NCBI RefSeq assembly: GCF_000169435.1
Contig: NZ_AAYB01000001.1
Coordinates: 434,001-498,000, forward strand
Length of the DNA: 64,000 bases
Origin: Roseobacter sp. CCS2
Lineage (GTDB): Bacteria > Pseudomonadota > Alphaproteobacteria > Rhodobacterales > Rhodobacteraceae
Reading direction: 5' to 3'
Shown here piece after piece: positions 10,226-20,084 of this stretch; within the stretch, counting starts at the first letter, position 1; each line of letters begins with the position of its first letter. Under the pieces are notes generated by a model. It was given only the letters and a program-made list of their open reading frames with translations. It was not told where the DNA came from and did not search any database. The translations under genes were made by a program, and so were the position numbers.

Positions 10226-11500
10226 TTAATCTTCAATGGCAAACGCAGTTGAATGAAAATCCGCGACAATCCGCGCGGACCAGCCGTTGGATAAACCTGC
10301 CAATGGTGCCGCGATCACAACGTCGCCTTCCCATACCGAAGGTGACGCCAAAAGTGATGTGCGTGGCATACCGCTGTCGCGCCAGTTCGGACACTCCATG
10401 ATCCCGTCACCAAGTGCCTTGAAGGTCAAACTATCCTGCACCGGCCCTTCCAGAAACCACCTGTGATCCCAAAACGCGCCTGTCATATCAGGTTTGGGGG
10501 TGGGGCGCCGGGTCGCGGCTGTTGCGGCCGCTTCGCGCGTTAACCGCACAATGCCATTCGGTTCCGGGGTCATGATACAACCGGCCAGCGTAACGGTCAT
10601 CCCTTTGCGCGCGCGCGCCACAGTATCCAGCAGTTGTTCAAAGCGGGGCCGATAGGTACGGCTACCAACCCAAGCAAAAGCTGCGGCCATCACACGCCGC
10701 GGCGCGTCAGCCTTTTGTAGATCAAGCGCCGGAGGATCACAAAGAAGATCACCCGCATCTTGACGCACGTGTTGCCTGGCAAAACCATGGGCCGCGATTT
10801 GCAACGACAGATGGGCAGCCTGCATATGATCAATGGTCTGCAACAACCGTTTGCGCGTCAGGCCCAGCCCTTCAAGCTGCGCAAACATTTGACGGGCGCG
10901 CACCCGATCAAAACGCGGGTCGTCGTTGCTGGGGTCTTCGCACCATGGGATTTTATTCGACTGTAACCAGTGACGCAGATCCGCGCGCGCGCAACCCAAC
11001 AAAGGGCGCAGAATACGCAAATCATCCCGTTCGGACAGCGGGTACATTGCCGTCAAGCCATCGATACCAGACCCGCGGGCCAGCCGCATTAATACGGTTT
11101 CGACCTGATCGTCCTCGGTATGGCCCAACCACACTTCGCGCATGTTATGCATTGCAGCCCATGCGCTGACCGCAGCCCAGCGCCTTGCGCGAGCGGCAGC
11201 TTGCAGGTTGCCTTGGCCATCCCAGGTCCATGGCATCACCGCATGATCGATGTTGAGGTCGGCCGCCTGCGACGCCACCAGCGCAATTTCCTGCTGTGCC
11301 TCGGGCCGTAGCCCGTGATCCACGGTCAGTACACGTAGCCTCTTTGGATCGCGCAGGCGCGCGGCCAAATGCATCAAGGCAATGGAATCGCCCCCACCCG
11401 ATACCGATAGACCGATTGTTTCTTCAGAAGCGGTCGGCGAGGCAGCAATTGCATTTTGAAATCGCGCACATACGTCAGCCGATGTCGTATCTACTGACAT
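10226..11500 (-). CDS. tilS: tRNA(Ile)-lysidine synthase TilS
   Basis: TilS attaches lysine to C34 of the CAU-anticodon tRNA(Ile), changing its codon reading to AUA. The 424-residue product has the PP-loop SGGGDS (34-39), the HGLRPEAQ motif near 75, and HTEDDQVETVLMRLARGSG near 126, all typical of the N-type ATP pyrophosphatase domain. Its start overlaps the 3' end of ybgF by ten bases, so translational coupling in the tol operon is likely. Roughly 80 bases separate it from ftsH. Confidence 0.95.
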   Translation of the reverse strand: MSVDTTSADVCARFQNAIAASPTASEETIGLSVSGGGDSIALMHLAARLRDPKRLRVLTVDHGLRPEAQQEIALVASQAADLNIDHAVMPWTWDGQGNLQAAARARRWAAVSAWAAMHNMREVWLGHTEDDQVETVLMRLARGSGIDGLTAMYPLSERDDLRILRPLLGCARADLRHWLQSNKIPWCEDPSNDDPRFDRVRARQMFAQLEGLGLTRKRLLQTIDHMQAAHLSLQIAAHGFARQHVRQDAGDLLCDPPALDLQKADAPRRVMAAAFAWVGSRTYRPRFEQLLDTVARARKGMTVTLAGCIMTPEPNGIVRLTREAAATAATRRPTPKPDMTGAFWDHRWFLEGPVQDSLTFKALGDGIMECPNWRDSGMPRTSLLASPSVWEGDVVIAAPLAGLSNGWSARIVADFHSTAFAIED

Positions 11501-12306
11501 CCCAACGCTTGCATTTCCGTTTGCGCGTCAACCACCGCGGGGTTGCCGGGGAACCGGACATTGACCTCTGCCAATGTCAGGCAGGCATCCTGTGTCTGGC
11601 CTATTTTACCAAGTGACGATCCCAGCTTGAACAACGCGTCTGGCGCTTTCGGGCCAGTTGGATCACCGGAAAAGGCTTCAAGATATGCGCGCGCGGCCTC
11701 TGTTGTGTCACCCAGACCTTCCAGCGCTTCACCTTTAAGATAATTGGCGTCAGTTGTTAGCGGGCTACCCGGGTAGGTCGTGACAAAGGCCGTAAGCTGG
11801 TCAACGGCGCTGCGAAAGTCACCGGATGCGAGCGCCCCCTGCGCCCGCTCGATATCTGTTTGTTCACCAATTGCGAGCGCCGGACCATCGGCCGGCGCAA
11901 TGGGGTTCGTTCTACCGGTAACGGCACCCGGATCAATACCACCAAGCGGCGTGTCATCCAGCGTACCAATGTCGCAGCCTTCTTCCAACTCGCACAGGCG
12001 GAAGTTCAGATCACCAATGCGATTGCCAGCATCAACCGTGATACTGTTGATGCGGAATTCCAACTGTTCGGTATTCGAGGTGAGGCGTTGCAATTCAGCC
12101 TCAATCGCGTTCAGCCGTTCCAATGGGGTGTTCCCCACGGTGCCGGACGTCAAACCACCGGTTGTCGACAGTTCACGCTTCAACCGCTGCACATCGACAA
12201 AGAGCACTGTCAATTGTTGTCGAATGTCCGCCAATGTTTCTTCCTGCGCTGTGGCAGGCAGTGGCGACAGCAATAAAGCGCAAACAACAACAATTCGGTG
12301 CAACAT
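11491..12306 (-). CDS. ybgF: Tol-Pal system protein YbgF/CpoB
   Basis: This periplasmic protein coordinates the Tol-Pal machine with peptidoglycan synthesis. The 271 residues begin with a signal peptide (cleavage near ATAQ, residue 21). A predicted coiled coil follows (~22-85, with QLTVLFVDVQRLKREL and LNAIEAELQRL), then a low-complexity linker and C-terminal TPR repeats (~150-265, with ANYLKGEALEGLGDTTEAA and APDALFKLGSSLGKIG). It sits directly downstream of pal on the minus strand, the standard order, and overlaps tilS. Confidence 0.92.
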   Translation of the reverse strand: MLHRIVVVCALLLSPLPATAQEETLADIRQQLTVLFVDVQRLKRELSTTGGLTSGTVGNTPLERLNAIEAELQRLTSNTEQLEFRINSITVDAGNRIGDLNFRLCELEEGCDIGTLDDTPLGGIDPGAVTGRTNPIAPADGPALAIGEQTDIERAQGALASGDFRSAVDQLTAFVTTYPGSPLTTDANYLKGEALEGLGDTTEAARAYLEAFSGDPTGPKAPDALFKLGSSLGKIGQTQDACLTLAEVNVRFPGNPAVVDAQTEMQALGCQ

Positions 12307-12329
12307 CAGATGGCTTCCTCCGGTCCGGT

Positions 12330-12851
12330 TCAGCTTGTAACGTCTGAGAATGAAAGAACAGTAACGGCCCGGCGGTTTTGCGCATAACAGCTTTCTTCCG
12401 AACAGATCGCGATGGGGCGTTCCTTACCAAAACTGGTCACTTGCAGGCGCGTCGATGGTACACCGCGTGATACCAGATATTCACGCACCGCATTGGCGCG
12501 ACGTTGACCAAGGGCAAGGTTGTATTCGCGTGTACCCTGTTCATCCGCGTGGCCTTCAATGACCGCGCGGTAGTCCGCATTTGTCAGCAACCATTGGGCC
12601 TGACCATCAAGGATCGTCTGACCCTCTGGCGTGATCGTCGAGGTATCGACCGCAAAAAGAACACGGTCGCCAATTGTCTGATTGAAGAAAAGTGGGCTTG
12701 CAGGATCGCTGGCTGATCCGGCCGCGCCAGTATTCAATCCCGCACCGTCAGCACCACCTGCGCCAGCGCCACCACCAAATCGATCAGGGTTCGTGCAGGC
12801 CGCTGTGGCCAATACCAATGCCACAATCGCCGCTTTCTTAAAGACTGTCAT
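12330..12851 (-). CDS. pal: Peptidoglycan-associated lipoprotein Pal
   Basis: Pal is the outer-membrane lipoprotein that binds peptidoglycan and TolB. The 173-residue precursor has a lipobox ending LATAAC, with the lipidated cysteine at ~19, then a Gly/Ala-rich linker and an OmpA-like domain. The domain includes DTSTITPEGQTIL and EGHADEQGTREYNLALGQRR. It is 24 bases from ybgF and about 80 bases after tolB. Confidence 0.95.
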   Translation of the reverse strand: MTVFKKAAIVALVLATAACTNPDRFGGGAGAGGADGAGLNTGAAGSASDPASPLFFNQTIGDRVLFAVDTSTITPEGQTILDGQAQWLLTNADYRAVIEGHADEQGTREYNLALGQRRANAVREYLVSRGVPSTRLQVTSFGKERPIAICSEESCYAQNRRAVTVLSFSDVTS

Positions 12852-12929
12852 AGGGTTTCATCCTGTTTTTTGACTGCTCTGTTTTCTTTTACCTTAGCAC
12901 GGCTTTCCGCATTAGGGAATCACACATCG

Positions 12930-14246
12930 TTACGGCTGTAGCGGACCCCAAGATGGGTCAGACGCACCGCCTTGCAATGGCACCGCTTTAAGGTTCCGCC
13001 CAGAGATATCGACAGAGTACATCGACGATGTACCACCTGCCCCTTGGGTTTCGCGGCTGAACATGATTACGCGTCCATTGGGCGACCATGTAGGACCTTC
13101 ATCAAGGAAAGAGGAGGTCAGCAAACGCTCTTCCGATCCATCAATACGCATCACGCCAATGTGGAACCGCCCGGCGTTTTGCTTGGTAAACGCCACTAAA
13201 TCACCGCGCGGCGACCAAACAGGTGTGCCATAGCGCCCTTGCCCAAAGGAAATGCGGCGCGCTTCGCCACCATTGGCGGACATCACGTAAAGCTGCTGAT
13301 TACCGGAGCGGTCACTTTCAAATACGATCTGGCTGCCATCGGGTGAAAGGCTGGGCGCTGTTTCAATCGACGGCGCAGATGTCAGGCGCACGTGTTGGCC
13401 TGTAGACAGGTCCGTGCGGTAAATATCAGTATTGCCGCCATTGGACAGGCTATAGATCACTTGGCGTCCATCACGCGAAAAGCGGGGGCTAAAGGCCATT
13501 TCGCCCGGCGCGGTCTGCAATTGCTGGCGACCGACATTGGCCACGTTCAGAACATTAATACGCGGGAACCCGCTTTCAAAGCTGGTATATAGCACACGGT
13601 CACCATTGGGCGAAAAGCGGGGTGCCAGCACGATACTGCTGCTATCGGTCAGGAACTGCACATTTGCGCCATCAAAGTCCATAATTGCAAGGCGCTTTTG
13701 GCGATTATCTTTTGGTCCACTTTCGGACACAAAGACAACACGGCTATCGAAATAGCCCCCCTCGCCCGTAATCCGGCTATAAACGGCATCGGACACTTTG
13801 TGGCCCATCCGACGCCAGCCATCGACTGTGCCCGCAAATTGCAGCCCCTGCCCCAGCTCTTGCCCCGAAAAAACATCATAAAGGCGAAACTTCACCGACA
13901 ACTGGTTGCCGTTCACATTCACAGCCCCCACGATCAACGCCTGCGCATTGATGGCGCGCCAATCGGGGAAAGCGACCGGCTGCACAAAGGAACTGACTTG
14001 GCTGATGAACGCGGTTGCAGGGACTTCCCGGAACAGACCCGTTCCGGCCAAATCCTGCACGACAAGGCGCGAGATGTCAGATGCAGCTTGCTGAGCGGCG
14101 GGGCTTTCGGCCTCGAAACTGGGCACAGCAAAGGTGATCGGTTCGATTACACCATCTGTAATGGTCAGCCGCAATGGCCCGTTCTGGGCCAATACCGGTC
14201 CTGCCAGCATCAGTGCCACCAATAGGGTCAAAAGTCGTTTCATCAT
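12930..14246 (-). CDS. tolB: Tol-Pal system beta-propeller protein TolB
   Basis: TolB is the periplasmic beta-propeller that links TolA with Pal. From ATG 14246 (MMKRLL) the product is 438 residues, with a signal peptide cleaved after LAQ (~21), an N-terminal alpha/beta domain, and six propeller blades bearing repeats such as [30 protein letters not shown] and PVWSPRGD. The ORF is open to 14282, but GAGG precedes the ATG pair at 14246/14243 and the extra residues are not signal-like. It belongs to the tolQRAB-pal operon. Confidence 0.95.
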   Translation of the reverse strand: MMKRLLTLLVALMLAGPVLAQNGPLRLTITDGVIEPITFAVPSFEAESPAAQQAASDISRLVVQDLAGTGLFREVPATAFISQVSSFVQPVAFPDWRAINAQALIVGAVNVNGNQLSVKFRLYDVFSGQELGQGLQFAGTVDGWRRMGHKVSDAVYSRITGEGGYFDSRVVFVSESGPKDNRQKRLAIMDFDGANVQFLTDSSSIVLAPRFSPNGDRVLYTSFESGFPRINVLNVANVGRQQLQTAPGEMAFSPRFSRDGRQVIYSLSNGGNTDIYRTDLSTGQHVRLTSAPSIETAPSLSPDGSQIVFESDRSGNQQLYVMSANGGEARRISFGQGRYGTPVWSPRGDLVAFTKQNAGRFHIGVMRIDGSEERLLTSSFLDEGPTWSPNGRVIMFSRETQGAGGTSSMYSVDISGRNLKAVPLQGGASDPSWGPLQP

Positions 14247-14351
14247 CTTTGCCTCACTCCGCCTGTCCGGGTTCGCGCCCAAAACTGCTCTTTCTTGCTT
14301 CGTTATAGCAGGGGGAAAAATTCAAGTCTCCTCACCTGCGCGTGTCTTTGC

Positions 14352-15458
14352 CTATCTCAAACGCATGCCGCTGGGATCAAAGGTGATCACAACATCCTGC
14401 CATTGGTCGTATTTATCCGCAGGTAGCTGGTAACCACCTGATTGACAGCGCAAGATCGCGCGGCGCGCGGCCTCAAACGCAGTATTTGTCGCAGCTTGGT
14501 CACCGTCCGACGAAATCAGGCGCACCTCATTGCCCTGTACGCGGCCCTCGCGATCAAGACTAAAGCCGACCTCAACAGTCACGCGTGCTGCGACTGACCC
14601 CGGATCAACATTCCAACAGCGGTTTACTGCGACGCGAAAACTGTCACGCTCGGCCCCGGTCATGGGGGGACCTGCGGCAACCGCAGGTGCGTCAGGTGTC
14701 GCACTCAAAGCAGCCTCCAAAGCGGCTGCGACATCATCCTGAGTGGGTTCTGGGTCTGCTGCTACTGGTTCTTCTTGTGCAGGTTGCTCTGCACTTGCCG
14801 TTTCGACTGGCGGCGTCGGACGGCTCGGCCGGGCAATGGGGCGGACAGAGGCCAAATCTTCAATCACTATGGCTGTCGTCGTCTCTTCCGGCGCGGTCGC
14901 CTCCTGCTCTTCTTGAACAACTGCAGCCTCCGCACTGTCATCCGGCACAACTTCGTCGCGGACGACGTCATCAACATTCGCATCCGGCGGCGGCGGCGCG
15001 TTAATAGTGGACGCTACGGTGGGGGCCTGCGGTGGGGTTTGCGTTTCACTCACCTCGACATCCGGGGTTGGTGGCGGTGCAATAGGCGGTGCCGGTTCGG
15101 CCGGGGGCGCATCTGTCACTTCAGCTTCCGGGGGCGCCGGCGGCGGTGGCGGTGGTGGCGCTTCGGTTTCGGGTGGTTCGACGGGCTCTGGCGGCGGCGC
15201 TATCTCGGCGGGTTCTTCTTCGGCCGGCGGCGGCGGGGTCGCATCGTCAACAATAGGCGGCACAGGGGCCGTCGGGTCCGCATCACCAGGCACTGGTGTG
15301 GTGCGCGCGCGCATTTGTTCAAACTCTTCACCGGACACAACGGACACATCCATCGTCTGGATTTCCAGCGGCTCGGACGTCAGCCCCCAGCCGACAATCA
15401 GCCAGCCGATCAGCCCGACGTGGCCAACCCCTGAAATGATGGTGCCTGGGCTCGCCAT
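14352..15458 (-). CDS. tolA: Cell envelope integrity protein TolA
   Basis: TolA bridges the inner membrane TolQR motor with periplasmic TolB and Pal. The 368-residue product has one N-terminal membrane helix (~5-27), a long Pro/Glu/Ala-rich spacer (~55-250) with poly-proline runs, and a C-terminal TonB/TolA-type domain (FRVAVNRCWNVDPGS...VTVEVGFSLDREGRV). The spacer is proline-rich rather than the Ala/Lys-rich helix of enteric TolA. It sits between tolR and tolB with short gaps. Confidence 0.92.
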   Translation of the reverse strand: MASPGTIISGVGHVGLIGWLIVGWGLTSEPLEIQTMDVSVVSGEEFEQMRARTTPVPGDADPTAPVPPIVDDATPPPPAEEEPAEIAPPPEPVEPPETEAPPPPPPPAPPEAEVTDAPPAEPAPPIAPPPTPDVEVSETQTPPQAPTVASTINAPPPPDANVDDVVRDEVVPDDSAEAAVVQEEQEATAPEETTTAIVIEDLASVRPIARPSRPTPPVETASAEQPAQEEPVAADPEPTQDDVAAALEAALSATPDAPAVAAGPPMTGAERDSFRVAVNRCWNVDPGSVAARVTVEVGFSLDREGRVQGNEVRLISSDGDQAATNTAFEAARRAILRCQSGGYQLPADKYDQWQDVVITFDPSGMRLR

Positions 15459-15461
15459 GAT

Positions 15462-15938
15462 CTAACCGTCAGCGCCGCCTGCTGTGGGCGGCGCGATATC
15501 CGTCACCAATCCGATATCGGAAAATCCACCCGCATTCAGCAAACCCATGATCTGCGCGACACGGTTCCAGTCATTGCGGCCATCTGCGCGTAGGAAAATC
15601 TTGTTGCTGGTGCGTTCGGCGGCGATGGCGGTTAAACGCGCGACCAATTCTTCCTCGGTCGTGTCCGTTTCCTGAATCATTACGCGCCCATCATTGGTGA
15701 TGGTCACAGTCAGCGGTTCTTCGTCATCACCGGGCAGCGCTGTGGCAGAGGTTTCCGGTAACTCCACCGGCACACCGACAATCGACAACGGCGCAGCGAC
15801 CATGAAGATAATCAAAAGCACCATCATGACATCCACGAAAGGCGTCACGTTGATTTCGGACATCGGTTTACCCTTGCGCGAACGCCTGCGGCGGCGTCTG
15901 CCACCGTCATCGCCCGAATTCATTACTCCAGCGCCCAT
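15462..15938 (-). CDS. tolR: Tol-Pal system protein TolR
   Basis: TolR is an ExbD-family inner membrane subunit of the proton-driven TolQR motor. The 158 residues carry a basic stretch (GGRRRRRRSRKGKP), the family motif SEINVTPFVDVMMVLLIIFM (residues ~27-46) whose aspartate is the proton-path residue, then a periplasmic domain. It starts three bases beyond the tolQ stop and ends three bases before tolA, so the three are one transcription unit. Confidence 0.95.
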   Translation of the reverse strand: MGAGVMNSGDDGGRRRRRRSRKGKPMSEINVTPFVDVMMVLLIIFMVAAPLSIVGVPVELPETSATALPGDDEEPLTVTITNDGRVMIQETDTTEEELVARLTAIAAERTSNKIFLRADGRNDWNRVAQIMGLLNAGGFSDIGLVTDIAPPTAGGADG

Positions 15939-15940
15939 AA

Positions 15941-16615
15941 TCAGCTATCCAACTGACGGCTAAGGATGGTGGCGAATTCATCGGCAAAAGCTTCATAACC
16001 GCTGACAATCTGGTCGCTGTCCGCCGAAAACTTGTTGTAATAAATCACGGCGGGGATCGCGGCCAAAAGGCCAAGGCCGGTCGCCAAAAGCGCCTCGGCA
16101 ATGCCGGGGGCCACGACCGCAAGGTTGGTTGTCTGCGCCTCGGCAATCTCGATAAACGCGTTCATGATACCCCAAACGGTGCCAAACAAGCCAACAAAGG
16201 GTGCCGTCGATCCCACAGTCGCAAGGATGGGCAGCCCCTTTTGCAAGCTGGACGCCTGTTTCGCGATAGCGACATCCATAGATCGGTCGATCCGCGCTGT
16301 GGCACCCGCAATCAATCCCCCGTCCTGCCTGTGCGACCTGCGCCATTCCAACATACCCGAGGCGAATATCTTTTCCGACTGCCCGTCCGGATCCGCACCG
16401 ATTTGATCGAAAAGTGCGTCCAGCGGCTCTCCCGACCAGAAAGACCGGTCGAAAACATCCGCTTCAGCGCGTGCTTTGCGGTATTGGATTGTTTTATCAA
16501 TAATCACAGCCCAACACCAAACTGAGGCTGCAACCAACATGATCATAACGATTTTTACGGTAATTGTGGCGCGTGCGAATAACGCCCACATGGTGAATTC
16601 CTGTGCTGCTTCCAT
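15941..16615 (-). CDS. tolQ: Tol-Pal system protein TolQ
   Basis: TolQ is the MotA/TolQ/ExbB-type proton channel subunit. From ATG 16615 the product is 224 residues with three membrane segments (~10-35, 130-155, 165-190); the segment TVGSTAPFVGLFGTVWGIM is the family hallmark. The reading frame is open much further upstream, to 16792, but that part overlaps ybgC and has no membrane-protein character. A second ATG at 16591 with AGGA upstream is a possible alternative. Confidence 0.93.
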   Translation of the reverse strand: MEAAQEFTMWALFARATITVKIVMIMLVAASVWCWAVIIDKTIQYRKARAEADVFDRSFWSGEPLDALFDQIGADPDGQSEKIFASGMLEWRRSHRQDGGLIAGATARIDRSMDVAIAKQASSLQKGLPILATVGSTAPFVGLFGTVWGIMNAFIEIAEAQTTNLAVVAPGIAEALLATGLGLLAAIPAVIYYNKFSADSDQIVSGYEAFADEFATILSRQLDS

Positions 16616-16728
16616 ATGCCTGCTCTGCCTATAGGCCCGATTTTGGGCTCTGATTATGGCAGAGCGTAGCGCATCATCGTGCAGAAATCCAACCAATCCC
16701 GCATCACATCTGCGAAAACGAGGCGTTT

Positions 16729-17115
16729 TTAGTGGGTAGGGCGGCGGATCACTGCCGGAAGACGGGCCACTGCACCTTCTTCGGTCATACAAATGATCGT
16801 CAAGATGGCCGAGAATAGTAATGCCTCGCCACGCATCACATCCTGTTTGACGACCAAGCGCGCGCCCGATCCCGGCTCCATCTTGGTGACGACGACAAGT
16901 TCATCGTCGTATTTCGCCGGCGACAGATAATCCGCTTCAACACGGCGCACGGCAAAGACCAGCCCATCAGCTTTCATCTGCACTTGATCAATACCCAACG
17001 CACGCACCCATTCGCTGCGCGCACGTTCGATGAATTTCAGGTAGTTGGCGTAATAGACGATACCCGCCAAATCAGTGTCTTCATAATACACGCGGATCGG
17101 GAAACGGTGAGTCAT
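16729..17115 (-). CDS. ybgC: Tol-Pal-associated acyl-CoA thioesterase YbgC
   Basis: This 128-residue hot-dog-fold thioesterase acts on short or acyl-carrier-bound acyl thioesters and accompanies the tol genes. The signature VYYEDTDLAGIVYYANYLKFIERARSEW (around residues 9-36) holds the catalytic aspartate and tyrosine region. Its ATG overlaps the stop of the upstream unknown gene (ATGA type), showing coupling, and it leads into tolQ. Confidence 0.93.
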   Translation of the reverse strand: MTHRFPIRVYYEDTDLAGIVYYANYLKFIERARSEWVRALGIDQVQMKADGLVFAVRRVEADYLSPAKYDDELVVVTKMEPGSGARLVVKQDVMRGEALLFSAILTIICMTEEGAVARLPAVIRRPTH

Positions 17116-17741
17116 GAGGGGGGCCTTATTCTGGCAGCCAATCGCAACGCATGGCTGGCGTCCTGCACCGCAGCGGGCATGACCGGATCGTAGGCCGCAC
17201 GGATCACATCTGCAATTTCGGGGCGCAAAACGGCGTTGCCTTCAATCAAAGCAAGGGGCGGGTGTTCATCAAATGCCGTATCGGACCAAAGCAAAATTGT
17301 CTGTACGGCCTGACTTAACGCCAGCGTATCTGCGGCAACGGCGGCCATATGCGCATCCATGCGCAAAAACACAAAAGCCGCCCGAATGGCGCCCGCCTCA
17401 TCAAACCTGAAAATGCGGTATTGATTGGCATCCGCCTGTTTCAACTTGCCCACCAGTGGCGCCAAATCAGGCACAAGCTGGTCAAGATGCGGCACCTCTG
17501 ACAGCTCGTCCCATTGCTGGCAGAAAAAGATCATCAGGTTCGCACCCAATTCAGGATCCGTTTCCGCCATCTGATGCGATGCCAAACTTACCACCGCCTC
17601 GATCGCGCCTTTGAACACGCCAAGCGAGGCCGCGTCTACGCCAAACACCACAGGCACAATCGGTCGTCCCCAGCGCGCAAAGACATATGCCCCATCTGCG
17701 CGGGTAAAAAGGCGCTCAATCTGTTGGCTGTCTGTGTTCAT
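17112..17741 (-). CDS. Conserved protein of unknown function between ruvB and ybgC
   Basis: The product is 209 residues from ATG 17741, which has GGAAG five bases upstream; the open frame continues to 17849 but overlaps ruvB. I recognise no named domain. The protein is soluble, without signal peptide or membrane helix, and looks alpha-helical, with hydrophobic stretches such as YVFARWGRPIVPVVFGVD, NLMIFFCQQWDEL and IRAAFVFLRMDAHMAAVAAD. It overlaps ybgC by four bases and lies 28 bases after ruvB, so it is expressed with them. The palindrome CTTCCGCCGGAGG overlaps its ribosome-binding region. Confidence 0.8.
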   Translation of the reverse strand: MNTDSQQIERLFTRADGAYVFARWGRPIVPVVFGVDAASLGVFKGAIEAVVSLASHQMAETDPELGANLMIFFCQQWDELSEVPHLDQLVPDLAPLVGKLKQADANQYRIFRFDEAGAIRAAFVFLRMDAHMAAVAADTLALSQAVQTILLWSDTAFDEHPPLALIEGNAVLRPEIADVIRAAYDPVMPAAVQDASHALRLAARIRPPS

Positions 17742-17747
17742 TAAACT

Positions 17748-17760
17748 TCCGCCGGAGGTT
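17748..17760. repeat. Short palindrome overlapping a ribosome-binding region
   Basis: The sequence TTCCGCCGGAGG resembles the element at 5632-5646. On the coding (minus) strand it supplies the GGAAG used as ribosome binding site by the gene starting at 17741. Confidence 0.35.
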
Positions 17761-17769
17761 TCACGCCTC

Positions 17770-18789
17770 TTACCCAAATAAATCCGTCTGCGATTTCGGC
17801 GCATCCAGCCCCAAATGCGCCCAGGCCGCCTGCGCCAACATGCGGCCACGCGGCGTTCGCTGAATCAATCCTTTTTGCAACAAATAGGGTTCGATCACGT
17901 CTTCCAGACTATCGCGGCTTTCAGATAAGGCCGCCGATAGCGTTTCAACACCAACGGGTCCACCCCCATAGCTTTCCGCGATCAAACGCAGATACCGGCG
18001 GTCTGCATTATCAAGCCCCAGATGATCGACACCAAGCCGGGTCAGCGCGCGATCTGCAATCTGTTGGGTAACGGTGCCATCGCCTTCGACAATTGCAAAA
18101 TCCACCACACGGCGCAGCAAACGGCCCGCGATCCGCGGCGTCCCGCGGGCGCGGCGTGCAATCTCGCGCGCGCCTTCGGGCGATGCAGGCGCGCCCATCA
18201 GCCGCGCGCCGCGTGTAACGATCTCATGCAGCTCATCTTCAGTGTAAAACTCCAGCCGCGTTGGAATGCCAAAGCGGTCACGCAAAGGCGTGGTCAGCAG
18301 GCCCATCCGGGTCGTGGCACCGACCAACGTAAAGGGCTGCAACTCAATCCGCACGGTCCGCGCGGCGGGGCCTTCACCAATCACCAGATCAAGTTCGAAA
18401 TCCTCAAGTGCGGGATAAAGCACCTCTTCAACCGCTGGGTTCAACCGATGAATTTCATCGATAAACAGCACATCACGCGCTTCCAGATTGGTCAGGATTG
18501 CCGCCAGATCACCGGCCTTAGCCAGCACCGGGCCAGAGGTCATGCGAAAATTCACGCCCAATTCCCGCGCCATGATCTGTGCCAGCGTGGTTTTACCCAG
18601 ACCGGGTGGGCCGTGAAACAGCGTGTGATCCATCGCCTCGCCCCGGCGGCGGGCGCTTTCGATAAACACCGACAAGTTTGCGCGCGCCGCTTGCTGTCCG
18701 ATGAACGCATCAAGCGTTTGCGGGCGCAAAGCGCGATCCGCGTCTTCTGGTTGTGGCTCTGGGCGCAAAGTGGGGTCAGGCTGGTCCAT
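17770..18789 (-). CDS. ruvB: Holliday junction branch migration helicase RuvB
   Basis: RuvB is the AAA+ hexameric motor that drives branch migration with RuvA. The 339 residues include [11 protein letters not shown] at the N terminus, Walker [10 protein letters not shown] (~59-67), Walker [10 protein letters not shown] near 108, sensor 1 LVGATTR near 150, and a C-terminal winged helix with QRTPRGR. The length matches the family. It is 9 bases downstream of ruvA on the minus strand. Confidence 0.97.
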   Translation of the reverse strand: MDQPDPTLRPEPQPEDADRALRPQTLDAFIGQQAARANLSVFIESARRRGEAMDHTLFHGPPGLGKTTLAQIMARELGVNFRMTSGPVLAKAGDLAAILTNLEARDVLFIDEIHRLNPAVEEVLYPALEDFELDLVIGEGPAARTVRIELQPFTLVGATTRMGLLTTPLRDRFGIPTRLEFYTEDELHEIVTRGARLMGAPASPEGAREIARRARGTPRIAGRLLRRVVDFAIVEGDGTVTQQIADRALTRLGVDHLGLDNADRRYLRLIAESYGGGPVGVETLSAALSESRDSLEDVIEPYLLQKGLIQRTPRGRMLAQAAWAHLGLDAPKSQTDLFG

Positions 18790-18798
18790 GGCGCACCC

Positions 18799-19458
18799 CT
18801 ACCCTTTTGGCGCCAGCAACTTCAAGGCGGCGCGGATCAGCGCAGATGTATCCGCATCAGGCGCTGCACCTGCGGCTTCGGCCACGGCGCTTGCGGCTTC
18901 GCCCGGTGCGTACCCCAGATTGCCCAAAGCCGAAAGTGCTTCGGCAGATGCGGCATTTGCTTTCGGTGCAGCGGCGCGCTGCACAGGTGCTGTGGGTTCA
19001 GCCTCGATAACTGCATCGCCTTGCGCTTCTGCCACAGCGCCCCCCATCGCCATCACGCCGGGGGCCTTGTCTTTCAGTTCTATTGTGACGCGCTGTGCCG
19101 TCTTGGGACCCACGCCTTTGGCCTTGGCCACGGCATTCCAGTCACCCAATGCAATGGCACGGCTGACGCCTTCGGCACCCAATGTTCCCAAAATCGCCAT
19201 GGATGCCTTTGCGCCAATGCCTTGGACGGACATCAACAGGCGATGCCATTCCTTTTCCACCAAAGTGGTAAACCCAAACAGCTGTAGATTATCCTCACGC
19301 ACCAGCAGGTCAGTAAACAGCGCAACAGCCTCACCATTGCTTGTCAAACCGGCCATGACGCGTTCCGAGACGTAAACAATGTATCCCACGCCGCGCACAT
19401 CAATCAGCACGTGATCCGTGCTGCGGTATTCCAGCCGCCCTGCAATTTTACCAATCAT
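18799..19458 (-). CDS. ruvA: Holliday junction branch migration protein RuvA
   Basis: RuvA binds four-way junctions as a tetramer. The 219-residue product starts [20 protein letters not shown] (OB fold) and has two helix-hairpin-helix motifs ([14 protein letters not shown] near 80 and [12 protein letters not shown] near 116). A longer than usual Ala-rich linker (~145-175) precedes the C-terminal RuvB-binding domain. Its start overlaps the ruvC stop by four bases. Confidence 0.96.
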   Translation of the reverse strand: MIGKIAGRLEYRSTDHVLIDVRGVGYIVYVSERVMAGLTSNGEAVALFTDLLVREDNLQLFGFTTLVEKEWHRLLMSVQGIGAKASMAILGTLGAEGVSRAIALGDWNAVAKAKGVGPKTAQRVTIELKDKAPGVMAMGGAVAEAQGDAVIEAEPTAPVQRAAAPKANAASAEALSALGNLGYAPGEAASAVAEAAGAAPDADTSALIRAALKLLAPKG

Positions 19459-19961
19459 GCTGACGCCTTTGCGAGCGCAGCAGCAAGGCTACCTGCCGAT
19501 TGCACATAGAAGGAATGGCAAATCGCGATGGCCAACGCATCGGCGGCATCGGGCCCAGCCAATTGGACGCCCGGCAATTGCACTTTCACCATATGCGCAA
19601 TCTGCGCCTTATCGGCATGGCCTACACCGACAACAGCTTTCTTTACCGCATTTGGCGCATATTCACCCACGACCAGACCGGCCTGCGCGGGGACAAGCAT
19701 GGCAATGCCGCGCGCCTGCCCCAGCTTGAGGGTGCCTGCGCCATCTTTATTGACGAACGTCTGCTCAACCGCCGCCGCCTGTGGCTGATGCTGCGTCAGC
19801 ACCGCAGTCAGTTGCTGATGTAATGATAAAAGGCGTGCGGCAAGGTCATCACCCTGCGACCTGCAAACACCGTTGGCCACATGGCCCAGCCGCGATCCTG
19901 ATACTTCGATCACGCCCCACCCCATGTTCCGCAGGCCCGGGTCGATGCCTAAAACGCGCAT
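19455..19961 (-). CDS. ruvC: Crossover junction endodeoxyribonuclease RuvC
   Basis: RuvC resolves Holliday junctions by paired nicking. From ATG 19961 ([15 protein letters not shown]) the product is 168 residues, the family length. The acidic catalytic residues are present: D7, the glutamate of [10 protein letters not shown] near 67, and the aspartates of GPDAADALA near 140. The open frame runs on to 20036, but the extra residues are not part of the conserved protein. It is the first gene of the ruvCAB block. Confidence 0.96.
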   Translation of the reverse strand: MRVLGIDPGLRNMGWGVIEVSGSRLGHVANGVCRSQGDDLAARLLSLHQQLTAVLTQHQPQAAAVEQTFVNKDGAGTLKLGQARGIAMLVPAQAGLVVGEYAPNAVKKAVVGVGHADKAQIAHMVKVQLPGVQLAGPDAADALAIAICHSFYVQSAGSLAAALAKASA

Positions 19962-20084
19962 TGCTCGCCTCTTTTTTTGTTCTGTGTTTATCGCTAGCAC
20001 AAAACGCGAACAAAGACCAAGCGCATTGGTTTCCAATGTGTTATTTACGCGATGTCAAAAGTGCGGTGCGCGTACTTTTGCACC

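Noticed and set aside
14352-15458. Proline- and glycine-rich plus-strand frames opposite tolA
   Set aside because: They result from the repetitive tolA spacer and are not genes.
18022-19287. 421-codon open frame on the plus strand
   Set aside because: It is opposite ruvB and ruvA; composition is Arg, Gln and Cys-rich, as expected for a shadow frame.
19962-20036. Possible SOS (LexA) box upstream of ruvC
   Set aside because: Single GTTC and GAAC half-sites occur, but no GTTC-N7-GTTC or GAAC-N7-GAAC pair is present.
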